Assembly: GCA_904063045.1 (NCBI GenBank)
Contig: CAJFCJ010000025.1
Span: 868,001-932,000 of the forward strand
Length of the DNA stretch: 64,000 nucleotides
DNA from: Dimorphilus gyrociliatus
Taxonomy: Eukaryota; Annelida; Polychaeta; Dinophilidae
Reading direction: 5' to 3'
The notes under the pieces are model-generated. The model searched no databases. It was given only the letters and a program-made list of their open reading frames with translations, and was not told the DNA's origin. This document shows, piece after piece, positions 37,882 to 49,300 of this stretch. Every line of letters starts with the position of its first letter. Positions within the stretch are counted from its first letter, which is position 1. The position numbers and the translations under genes were made by a program.

Positions 37882-40800
37882 TTATTTCTTTTTCGTTTTG
37901 GTGTCCTCTTCACTCGATTCTTCTTCGCTGGATTCCTCTTCGCTAGATTCTTCTTCGCTAGACTCTTCTTCGCTACTAGATTCCTTTGTTTCCTTCTTAC
38001 TGGAGGCTTCTTTTTTTGTTTCCTATTTTAGTCGTTTATAAAAGTTTTAAAGAAATAAGGAAAAGATATTATTTAGGTCAGAGTTTATCATACTTTTTTA
38101 TCCTCTTCTTCTTCGCTCGATTCTTCCTCTTCGCTTGATTCTTCTTCTTCGCTGCTAGACTTCTCTACTTTTTTCGCCTTAGTTTTATCATCTTTTTCAT
38201 CTTCAGAAGATTCTTCATCGCTTTCAGACTCTTCACTGCTACTTTCTTCTTTGCTCTCTGATTTAATGGCTGATGTATCCTTGTTATCTTTTCCTTTCTG
38301 AAATTCGTACATATGTTACATATTAGCCCTAACATATACTGTATAAAATATAATGTTTTTCAAGGAAAAGATAGAATTTAACTAACCTTTTCATCAATCT
38401 TTTCTTCCTCAGACTCTGAGTCTGATTCCTCTGAACTCTCCTCGCTTTCACTTTCATTTTTCTGAAGATATAAATGAAACTATTATATGCTGTATAATTA
38501 TTTCTATTGTATATATAATTATATATTGTAATTAACCCTATCAATTTCTTTCTTTTTTTCTTTAGGATCATCTTCACTTTCAGAACTTTCCTCGGAGCTT
38601 TCCTCTTCTTCCTCAGAACTGCTTTCTTTAACTACCGTTTTCTTCTTTTCCTGTAAATTTGCCATAGATTCTTTTTATGCTTGATGCGAAAAAAATTTTA
38701 ATGATGTAGGCTTATTGATTCTCTATCAATTTATAATAAGTCAGGTGTGCTAATTAAGGAATCATTTTAGTCTTAAACAATTTTCAGGGGAAAACTTTTG
38801 GCAGAACGAATGAAAATCTAATTTTAAATTAATGAAAAATTGCTACAAAGTGGAAACAACACTATAACTAATTATAGTTTCTTAATAAATACCTCTTTTA
38901 CTACTGCTGCTTTTTCGTCTTCACTTTCTTCTTCACTTTCCTCGCTGGATTCCTCTGAAGATTCTTTCTTAACTGGTTTCTTCTTTTCTTCTTCGGATTC
39001 TTCTGACGAAGACTCTTCTGTAGATTCCTCTTCAGACTCGTCAGAACTCTCCTGTTTCTTAGCTGGCTTAGTCTACAGAGAATAATATTTGAGTTATTTC
39101 TACGATCTATACAAAAAGCGTTACCTGTGCTTCGGTTTTAGTCTTTTCTTCCTCTTCCTCGCTTGATTCTTCTTCGCTGGACTCTTCTTCCGACGAAGAC
39201 GATTCTTTTCCTTTCCTCCCTTCTTTAACGTTTTTCGGCGAAGACTATCATGTTTACATACAATAACATATACTATGATGAACAATTATATAGATAATTT
39301 ACTTTTTTCTTGTCTTGTTCACTTTCTGCACTCTCTTCACTGCTTTCTTCGGAAGACTCTTCCTCCGAGGATGTTTCTTTTCTCTTTTCTACTGTTTTAA
39401 TCTCATTCTTTTTGGTCTAAAAAAATTATAAAGGGATTATGTGACAATCTTTTTCCGATAAGTAGGTACACAAGTTTAATACAATTAACTAACTTTAGTT
39501 TTCTCCTCTTCATCTTCACTCTCTTCACTCGTTTCACTCTCTTCTTCAGAGGAAGATTCTTTTTTCTTTTCCTTCTTTTTAGTTTCTTCCTTTTTAGCCT
39601 AAAATATTCAATTTAAAGGGCAAAATTATTTCTGATGTATATCTATAATTGGATGATTGCACTTTAGATTTACTGTCTTCATCTTCACTTTCCTCACTGC
39701 TTTCTTCCTCTTCTGAAGATTCTTCCTCGGAAGAAGACTCTTTTTTCTTTTCCTTCGTTTTAGAACCGTCCCTCTTGGTCTAAGATAATTTGTGAAAATG
39801 ATTTTTTGATTTACTAAAACTATACTATATTCTATAAAAGAATGAACTAACTTTAGACTTTTTCTCTTTCTCTTCCTCAGAAGAAGACTCTTTTTTACTC
39901 CTCGTCTTTTTGGCATCTTTTTTCTATACGGAAGAATAATGTAGAAAATTAATTAGGTTAAAAAAATAAAGGAAAAGAGGGGGAGACTAATGCTTTTAAG
40001 GAGATATCCTCATAAAGTGTATAAAAGAAAAGATAATACTATATTGGAGGGTGATGTTACAAATATCAAATATAAGAATTTTTATTAATAATTTCCTTTA
40101 ATTTTTTGTTATCTTCACTCTCTTCGCTCTCTTCGCTTTCTGAACTCTCTTCGGTACTTCCACTTTCTTCGCTTTCACTTTCTGACGATTTACTTGATTT
40201 CTTCTCTTGTTTTTTATCTTTCTTAGGCTTCTTCTGTCGACAAAGCGAATATAAAGTACTGGTATCCTTAATAAGTTTCCATGAAACTTTTGCTCGTATA
40301 TATGAATATGAGTGCACAGTACTTACAGAACTCTTCTTTTTAGCATCACTCTCGTCACTCTCGTCACTTTCTTCGCTTTCCTCACTCTCTTCGGATTCTG
40401 AGTCTTTATCCTTCTTTTCTTTCTTCTTTTTCTTTTTCTAAAAACGCATTTTTTCACTAGATTGATAAATTTATGAAATTTTACTTTGTCCTTTTCTTCT
40501 TCAGTTTCCTCTTCTTCACTAGAGCTAATTTCAGTAGACTCTTCAGATTCTTCAGATGTTTCCTCCTCTTCCGCTTTCTTTTTCGCTTTCTTTTTCTTTT
40601 TCTACAAGAAAGAGCTAATCGTAAGCTAATTAGAATTTGGAGTATGTCTCTTAATAACCTTTTCAGACTCATCTGATTTTGTGGAGCCTGACTCTGGTAT
40701 AGGTTTACTTTTTTTCTTTTTCTTTTTCTTCTTTTTTATGTGAAAAATGAGAAACTAAAGTTATTATTACTGCGGAAAAAAGAGAAGATTTGGTGGTTTG

Positions 40801-41953
40801 TATATACTTTTTCTGAACTGGACGCCGATTTCACAGAATCAGTTTCATCAGAGGATGACTCCTCTTCTTCGCTGCTTTTCTTGCTCTTCTTTTTCTTTTT
40901 TTTCTAAAAACACATAGAGAAAGAAAATAAAGAGCTTTTTTATTTTTTTTTTGTTTTTGTATTGAGTTATTAACTGTAAATTGTCCGTAATAGCCTATGT
41001 TAAAACATCTGGAAATGACTCGCAAGTACTTTGAAAAGCGCCATCTTTATTTTAGACAAGAAGGTAGAAAGTTTATAAATAGTATATTAAAGTGTTGACT
41101 GTTATAGATATGTACATTTGTAAAATGTAGCTCATACATCTTAAATACAGATATTATAAGGGTAAGAACCTTTTTAGGCGACTGTGAGGCATCGCTTCCA
41201 GATTTCGAATCACCGGATTTTGCATTTGAATCACTGCTATCTTCTTCCTTATTACGAGTAAAATAAATAGAACAATGAGAAGAGAGGCAGAGAAAAATTA
41301 AAGTTGCAAGTAAACTTACAGATGAACTCGAACTACTCGAACTACTCGAACTACTATCTGATATTGTCGCTAAATATTCTACTTCATCTTCTGGTATTTC
41401 TATTTTTAGATGAGAAAATAGCTTCTCCGTCTCGAGAGCATCAAAGAAAGCATCATAATCCTTTAAGAAAGAAAAACGTATTAGTCTTATCAATCTTTAT
41501 CTATAACCAAGAGCTAATTAAATACTCCAATGTAATCTTCATCGTTAAAAACTTGAGGAGGAGCTGTACTTTTACCCTCAGTCGTTGCTTTTTCGATCAT
41601 TCTATCCTTATCGGCTTTTCTCCTGGGATTTGATATATCAATAACTTCATGTTCAATTCCCTTTGATTCCAAGGTCCAGACAATATGATCTTGTTTCTTC
41701 TTTAGCTATTTTATCAGGAAGAGAAAAGGGTCACTAATTAAGCGCAAAATACGATTATTTCTGTATAGTTTTCACAATAATCAATTGAATTCGTCTTTGT
41801 AGTATTTTAAACAAAAGAAAAGAGTCTCTTTTATTATTTCTTTGTGTGTATGTTTCTCTTCTATGTACTAAAAATAAGAATAAATGTTTTGTATATTAAA
41901 TAGCCTACCTGCCAACCACCAGGATTGCTGGAAATATATATCTGTAGAACCAT
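37882..41953 (-). CDS. SH3BGR-like thioredoxin-fold protein with long Ser/Glu/Lys tail, ~18 exons
   Basis: Exons on the minus strand: 41953-41909, 41705-41526, 41460-41320, 41247-41170, 40903-40808, 40730-40659 (acceptor weak), 40601-40485, 40437-40327, 39923-39852, 39779-39663, 39598-39494, 39416-39303, 39244-39125, 39072-38893, 38650-38537, 38461-38387, 38297-38094, 38022-37882. Together they give 693 residues. The first three exons encode the SH3BGR domain: MVLQIYISS at the N-terminus, LKKKQ before the first long helix, then APPQVF, DYIGDYDAFFDAL and LFSHLKI. These are family signatures; the family lacks a thioredoxin CXXC. After a run of 12 Ser comes a tail of repeated units, Lys-rich at the start, then ESSSEEESSEEE-type clusters, then Lys. 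Every intron is phase 0. The Ser-acidic clusters are good casein kinase 2 sites by consensus. A GTAAGT donor on the minus strand near 42130-42140 and an acceptor-like CTATAG just before the ATG suggest a non-coding first exon. Human SH3BGR also has a Glu-rich tail, but a far shorter one. The exact role is unknown. Confidence 0.85.
40066..40233 (-). CDS. Alternative terminal exon of the SH3BGR-like gene
   Basis: After a good acceptor (TGTCGACAG) this segment reads KKPKKDKKQEKK, then Ser/Glu clusters in the style of its neighbours, then runs to an in-frame TGA without any GT donor at its end. AATAAA occurs inside the last codons. It is best read as an alternative last exon that would end the protein at 335 residues, skipped in the long form. 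It could also be a tail exon that lost its donor. Confidence 0.55.
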   Translation of the reverse strand, partial: KKPKKDKKQEKKSSKSSESESEESGSTEESSESEESEESEDNKKLKEIINKNSYI

Positions 41954-42970
41954 TTTCACTATAGATAAAGTCTATTAACGTACTAATTATCCTTTTTAGT
42001 TAATCAAATATCTTCTTATTAAATCATTTCTTCGTTTGTTGAGCAATTTTTGCTAAAAATTATACTAAAAAGTAAGCAAATTTAAAAATAGAATCCTAGA
42101 AATATGCAGACGTACCAGTTGCTGTTGCCCTACTTACGCATGTCGGCTTTTCTCTATATGTTTACACTACTGAAATATAACCGGCCATACCTTTTCCCCA
42201 TTTTACTATCCTAAACTTTTTATCTTAAACTTATTCCAACTCCATTTTCTTTCTATTGACGTACATTTTAGAAAGCTCTCTTTCTTTATTATCATCATTT
42301 TCCCCTCTTTTTAATTTAGTTAATATTAACCTTAATTATGTAAATTCTATGTTCTATATTATTCTCACCAAACTTTTAAGTCTTTAATAGAAAATCTCTT
42401 TTCGATTCGAAAACTAATCACAACTTTTTTCAGGCTGATTCGAACGCCATCTATAGTATAATATATATTTTCATTCTTGCTATAATACAAATTGTATTTG
42501 AGGGTATATTTTCAAGTGTAAAATCAAAATTACATAATATATAATTTATGCATAAAAAAAGAGGGCGGAATAAATGAATAGATAATCGCTACGCACTTGA
42601 ACAAAAATGAAATATTAATGTATTTTTTTCTAAAAATAATGAAATAATGAATACAAAAAATGAACAAGTTTCATCATGAATGAGTGAGGCGGTTCTTATT
42701 AAAAATTGGTAGGTCATGACTATTATTAGGATAGCTATATCAAAAATCTTAAGCAATTTTTCTTTTCACTTCTCTCTCTCTCTCTCTGGTTTGTTGTATT
42801 CTCATTCATATACTATAGATATTCCGGTTTCTTTCACTGTTATTTGGATTAGGGAATATGACCAAAAATTTAACTCTGCAGTAGGTAGATAATTACCAAA
42901 GGTATTGTGGTCAACGTCTCCAGGGACACTTTGATTAAGTCTTGAAAATTGAGTTAATTTAATTTCCTTT

Positions 42971-43008
<38 letters not shown>

Positions 43009-43632
43009 CTTCCTAATACTCTCCACTTACTCTATGACCATTTTTAATGGACCATGAAGAAAGAGGTTGAGATGGAAAGGAAAAAATGGGAAAATCGACC
43101 AAATTTCTTTTTCATATAATATTATCGATATAACTAAATCATTCATTCAGTCTCTGTTTCTTATTATAATTGAACAACGTTTGTTGATTGCGACCCTCTC
43201 TATCATTGGTAGAAGAAGGAAAAGAAGAAAACTTGTGTACTTTCAATCAAGTAGAGAAATGATAGATGGCGCTCTACGTATACACTAGGTATTATACAGT
43301 ATATTACAATGTTAACATGAAGCAAGAATTAATAGAAATCTCAATAATTTGATTGCGAGAAAGTGTATTTTTGTCTAAGCGAAAGAAAAATAAAAGTATA
43401 TGAGATTTGTGCCTTAAAGAAAAAAGAGGAAGAAATTAAAGTATCTCCGCTATAGATTTTCAGTTAATTAACTTAATAAAAGAATCTTTAGACAGTGAAA
43501 ACCGTTAATTGAAATAAATCAGCAAGTAAATTAATTGAATATATTTTCTTGCTTCCTTTAAAGTCATAAAGTCCTCACAAAGCGATTATAACATTAATCT
43601 CTTTATAAAGCTTAATAACAAAAGTCAAAGTT
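41954..43632. other. Intergenic between SH3BGR-like gene and ceramidase
   Basis: The proximal part probably holds the promoter and a non-coding first exon of the SH3BGR-like gene (a minus-strand donor GTAAGTAG near 42130). (CT)n tracts lie at about 42772-42788 and 42976-43005. No other gene is seen. Confidence 0.55.
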
Positions 43633-44688
43633 TTAAAGGTCTCTATAAACTTTTTCTAAGGAATTACGCTGTTGTAATTTAACAAAAACAATTGCTATAG
43701 AAACTGGAATCTCCCTAGGCCAATATGATAAAATAACTTCCTGTTCACTAATTTCTCTGACAGCATCAAAGTACATAAAAAGAATACAAGCCTTTAAGGG
43801 GATTGAAAGATTTACATTAGTTAAAATATTCTTATATGGTTAATTAATTAGAAAAAATATCAACCTGATAAGATGCTATAACAACGAGTAAGTGCCAAAT
43901 AGCGTGAAGATAAGGAAATCTAATTTGTAACCAAAATTCACAAACGAATTTATCCAACAGCCATACAGACACGGCAAATAACCAAGTTAAAAGACATCTT
44001 TTACCTAAGTCGTTTACTTTTTTAATGCTGCATCTGTAACATAAGAAATATGAAAAAGGTGTGTACACAGGACTAAAAAAGAGAAGCCTCTTAAGGGGCT
44101 GACCTCACTTTTTCAATTGTAAGACAAGGACAACTGTTACGGGAATAGCTACAGCTAAAAGTACAAAGGCATTTATTGCCGGATAAGCGAAAGCTAGAAT
44201 AGAAATTTTTACTCCAGCTGCACCTAAAAAATTTCTAAAATGAGTTTTCTTCATGTTTTTGCAAGGCCAAGGCATAAATTCTCTTGGCCACCATAACGCT
44301 GCAGCCGCTATAAGAACCCATAGTATTGCAATCTCGTCTAATAGTTGACCGGCTAAACTGAGTGTTGCGTGAAAATAGACGCTTCCAATCCCAACTACAG
44401 CCAATAACAACCAAACAACATATACGCCAGATGTCATCTTATTTGCATATTGCCTCGAGAGGAGGCAAAGTATTGGAGGGTAGATAAAAAAGAGAGCGTT
44501 ACTTATCTATTCAATTGAGGAATATTTAAAATGAAGCGTTTTCCCAATAAAGAATAAAGCTTATGATATCATTAAAAGTGACTCACTGTGTTAAAAAATT
44601 CAGCGATATATATGGAAATTTTAAAGTTTTCCTCGCACCAATCCACTTTAGACGTCTGATATTTGAACGATTCAAAAATATTTTCCAT
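43633..44688 (-). CDS. Alkaline ceramidase, 4 exons, complete
   Basis: The exons are 44688-44587, 44506-44109, 44033-43865 and 43791-43633 (phases 0, 2, 0), giving 275 residues, the usual family length. The enzyme is an integral membrane hydrolase of the ER/Golgi that splits ceramide into sphingosine and fatty acid. The N-terminal motif DWCEENF followed by AEFFNTISN supplies the calcium ligands known from ACER3 (here D16, W17, E19, N21, E30). GSVYFHATLS holds S76 and H80; LLDE holds D91; FPYLHAIWH holds H210 and H214. These correspond to the zinc site and catalytic residues in ACER3. C18 and C198 match its disulphide. The last exon carries the typical FMYFDA and EISEQ segment. The protein is strongly hydrophobic, with about seven membrane segments expected. 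All key residues are present, so it should be active. It cannot be assigned to a vertebrate ACER1, 2 or 3 subtype here. Confidence 0.93.
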
Positions 44689-45928
44689 TTTTACATAAAA
44701 AGTCATGATTTATTTATATCAAAATCTTGTTAAAAGTAACTATTTTCTATTCTATTTTCTCCCTGGTCAATATATATATTAAATATCTTTAACTGCTTAA
44801 TACGTTGATCAATGTTGAAGATAACGCCCTAACGATAACGAAGATAATATATAATTTATAGACCAATAAAAAAGGACGTTTAGAATTTCGTACAAAAAAA
44901 TATGTACGAAACTTTTAGACGTAAGATAGTTACGTATCGAATCAAATGCTTTTTGATATATACAGTATCAGTAAACTATTTGTAGCTACCCTAAAGAGAT
45001 TTAAAAGACTGATATTGAAGATATCAGGTGCTACCTTTTGGAAGGGTGCGTAAGCATCTATATACAAACGCAGAGATCTATGGAGGGTAGCAGAAGAAGA
45101 ATATATAATCCCATATATTGTGAAGCGGTTGGATAGCTAAAGAGAAGACGTTAAAGCTATATCTTTACAATAAGGGCAGTCAGTCATACTAAATATAAAA
45201 AGCTTTGAAAGTTTTTGATAACATTTTCCATTTATATAAATTATAAAGCGGGTTTCTAAAATGGAGTTAAACTAAATTATTAAAACAATAGAAAATGGCT
45301 ACTTTTGAATTTTATCAAAGAAAAGTCATCATTTTCTCCTAAACAATATTCATTTCTAGATATTAATTATTATAAATAATTATAATTTCAAAGTAATTAT
45401 TCATACACATCTTAATATGTAAAATATCAATATTTTCAATATTTTTAACGTGGCGATAAATAGTCTGTTGATACTGTATATTACACTGAAGAGAAAAAGG
45501 TTAGTAATATCACAAACAGAGAAGAAAGAGTGGAAAAGGGGAGAAAGAAAATAAGAGTGAAATATACTACTATACATATTAGAATATACAAAAAACGAGA
45601 TGACGATAACACAAGTAGAATTATTATTAATATTTTATTAAGAAGGAAACGGAATGAAAATGAAAAGGTCGAAGCGAAAATATAGAAATTTTTTCATATT
45701 TGTTCTTTTAACCTTCTTTTTATTTACATTTTTTTATGTCCTTTCTTTTTACTATTTTTTTTACTGTTCTATCATATAAGAGAGATAGAAAGAAGAGAAG
45801 GAGAGAAAATGAAAGATACATTCACAGATAGATAGATAAATAGATAGATAGACAGACATATAGAGGTATTTATGCATTTAAGACTTTTTTTTAAAGAAAG
45901 AGTGTAGGTTAGGATAAAATTTTGAGAC

Positions 45929-45969
<41 letters not shown>

Positions 45970-46342
45970 GAGAGAAAGAAAGAAAAGGATGAGCTTTAAA
46001 AAATAATAATAATGGAAAAAAACAATTTGCATTCATAGTAAAGTGATCGACATAAATTGTCAAAAACTCCTAATTAACAGTTCTTAAATGATAACGATAA
46101 CAATCGATAATAATCACAATTATAATTATAATAATAAGAATAACAATAATAAAAGTATTTACCGACATTGATAGGAACAGATTTTTTGTTTAACTAAACG
46201 TGTTTTAAGACTATACTAAAAGTTATTCTTTTTATTTTCAAGGTTATATTACAAGCTTTTACGCTGCATAGAAAATCTAACGTTTACTTTCTTCTCTTTT
46301 TCCTTCTTCTTCTTCTTCTTCTTCTTCTTCTTCCTCTCTGTT
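44689..46342. other. Intergenic between ceramidase and LamG gene
   Basis: No exon seen. It holds the ceramidase promoter side, a GATA-type repeat at about 45826-45855, a (GA)n tract at 45931-45972, and a (CTT)n run at 46304-46333. TTTATT at 46231-46236 (AATAAA on the minus strand) is a likely poly(A) signal for the LamG gene. Confidence 0.55.
45931..45972. repeat. (GA)n microsatellite
   Basis: A GA run of more than 15 units continues into impure purine repeats. It is intergenic. Confidence 0.9.
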
Positions 46343-49300
46343 TTAAGTATAATGATGAATATCGTCCTTTTCACATTTCTTTATATTTCTTCCATCTTTT
46401 GCCTTTCCCAACATATCTAGTGTATCGTCATCGCTGATTTTCAAAAACTTTAAACAACCATTTAATCCTATTGTATATTTTCCTTTTGTCTTCTCTGTTA
46501 TATCTTCCATTCCACCTAAGGAGAAAAAAAACCTCCTTTATACATTTTATACTCAGGATAAATAGATGCGGCAAAAAACATTTCTTTGCGGATTCTCTCC
46601 TCTAGAGACTCTTCACTCAATCAGCGTGCCTAATGACCAGATCTTTCTCACGGCTCTCCTTACTTCTCTTATTTGCGTAGGAGAAACCTAGAAAGTGTGG
46701 GAAGATTACCTATAAAAGTACTTCCGTCAACGTTTAACCGGACGTATTCGTTAGGAACAGTCTTCTCGATGGTTTTACCGCCGTCCACCTCCAACAAACC
46801 CCTCTTATCCTGCCTAAAAATAACAACAACAACATCCAAAAAACACATGAGTTTTGCTTTTTAATTGGATATACTAATGCTTACCTTATTGCTCTCACTT
46901 TGTGCCACTTTTCATCTGATACTTTAAAAGTTTTATCGGTAATAATGGCGTCTCCGTGACCCAAATTAAAAGAAAATTCTACATGACCGCCCCTCACTCC
47001 GATGGCCAAGAAATCGGGTTGAAAGGACAAATTCTGACCTACCCAAAAGATTAGACCATCCGAAAAGTTGGTTTTGAAGCTAAATTCGATTTCTGACACG
47101 GAGTCGGTAAGTCTAGAATAAGGAAAAGAAAATTGGTATTAATTCACGCCCGTTTACTATAGCAAGTACAAATAAATACAATGAATGAACTCTATCGTCA
47201 TTGAGTGAGAGCCAGCTGTTTCCTCTGAAGCTGATAGCATCCTCCTTACCACCAATGTCTGAAATGTAATATTTGATTAAGACGGAAGAAAGAGAAAAGA
47301 GAAAAATATCTCTTTATCCTTTTTAAAGAAATGCCTTACCTCTTCTCGTTCGGACTGGGGAAAAAGCAAGGAAAAAGAGAAAGAAAAGGTCATAATTAGT
47401 AGGAAATCGAATTTGATAAGAGCATTAAAAGACTTACTATCCTCGCAATGGGCGTTTCCAAAACCAAGCAAGCAAGAGCACCTAGGGAAAAATAAAAGGC
47501 GTATGTTGTTTATTTGTATATTTGTATACAGAGAATAGAAAATCTGATAGAAATTACTATAAACTGTATATTGAGATAAGAAAGAAAAAGTCATTTACTG
47601 GTAATTATTCATGTTTGGCACGCAGATTCCTCCATTTCGGCAGGGTCTTTCGTTGCAAATATGCTCACATTCGTGAATGTTAATACCGTAAAGTAATTTC
47701 TCTGTCAACTTTAATGGTTTACCATTGATAACAACCTGGTAGGGGAGGCATAGAAATTAAAATGGGCTGGATTTAGGTATTCAAAGGTTAAAGGTTATTG
47801 GGGTAAATTTTGAATATTATAATTAAAGAAGGAGAGAGAGCTAACTTTTTGTATGCATCCAACGAACGAGACATCAACGCCAGCGAGTGGAGAAACTTCG
47901 TAAAAGTCTCTATGGCCACCGATAAATAAATCTAGTTGTAGAGTTAGCATTGAATAATCTCCCTTAGAATACCCAATAGTTCTCAAATCATTATCCAATT
48001 CCATGGAACCTAATTTTAGCCGCCTATGTAATTTTACTCTGTGCCATTGGTCCATTTCGACGGGTGACCGACTCCTAAGAAAATATTTATTATCTTTAAT
48101 TATCTGTAACTGTTCCCTTTCTGATTAATTACTTTTAAGAAGAGTAATACAATTGAATTAAGTTTATGTACTAGAAATCATTTAACTAAAAATCCACTAT
48201 AAAATGGAATAGAATTTATAATATAAAAGAAGGAAAGAATGAAAAAGAAACCTAATAACTGCTGGACCGGTTCCTAAATCGAATCTGAACTCCAAATATC
48301 CCTTCAATAATGCCAAACTAATAAAATCACCACCGCTAGATGAATAACCATTGTATAAAATTAAGCCATTTCTCTTAGATGGCTTAAAAACAACTTCAAT
48401 ATCAGTTTCCCTGTAAATATCTTTGCCTAGGCCGAAAAATTGGAGATAAGAGTAACCAGTAAATTCTGGTACAGTTGACGTTTTTTCTAAAAATTTCAAT
48501 GAAAAATATCAAATATATTGTTTATGTTGATAGGATAAGTGCTTACTAATTTCGCATCTGTCTCCAACTCTTCCATAAGGACACAGGCATATAGCTCTAT
48601 CCGACGAAATGACTTTACATTTTCCGCCTTGTTCACAGTTGATTGACTTACAAAGATGAGATGTACAGGATCCTATATGATTTGTACATGAATAGAAAAT
48701 CCTATTTGCATATCGTCATTAATTAAATAGCAGAAAAATTAGAGATGGTGCTAAAGAGACAGGACTAAAGGGATAAATTTCCATAAATTTTCACTCCAGT
48801 ACACCCTTTATTCCCATTTGTATTACTTATATTATCGCTATATGTTGTCTAAAGTCATTTTATTTCTAGTTTTTTACTTTCCTTTCTATTTTGTCTACTT
48901 TTCTCTATTAATTTATCAATTTTTAGTGAAAGAATAAAATAAATAACAATAGAGAGAAGGAAAGAAAGAAAGAAGTATGAAGAGGTGAAGTTTGAGAGAC
49001 AGGGGGAGAGAGTGGGTTAATATAAGACAGAGAGAAATGGAAAGAGAGAGAGAGAGAGAGAGAGAGATGAAAACAGAAAGAAAGAAAGGAGAAAAAAGGA
49101 AAGAAAATCTTTCGTGATACGCTACTAAAAAAATTCGTCCGTCGATTAAAAGACTTAGAGTCAAAAGCTTACGAGTTAAGACTGCAGGATTTAGGGCGTC
49201 TCCTTCACTTTTCTATTTTGGTGTTAATATATTGGAATTTTTTTCTAGTAAAGGCCGATTTAAATATATAATAAATCTCATGTCCCTCATTAATTCGTAA

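Noticed and set aside
40473-40676. Phe/Arg-rich and Lys/Arg-rich open frames opposite or beside the acidic exon array
   Set aside because: They are other-frame readings of Ser/Glu/Lys-rich exons of the SH3BGR-like gene, and are open only because of the biased codon make-up.
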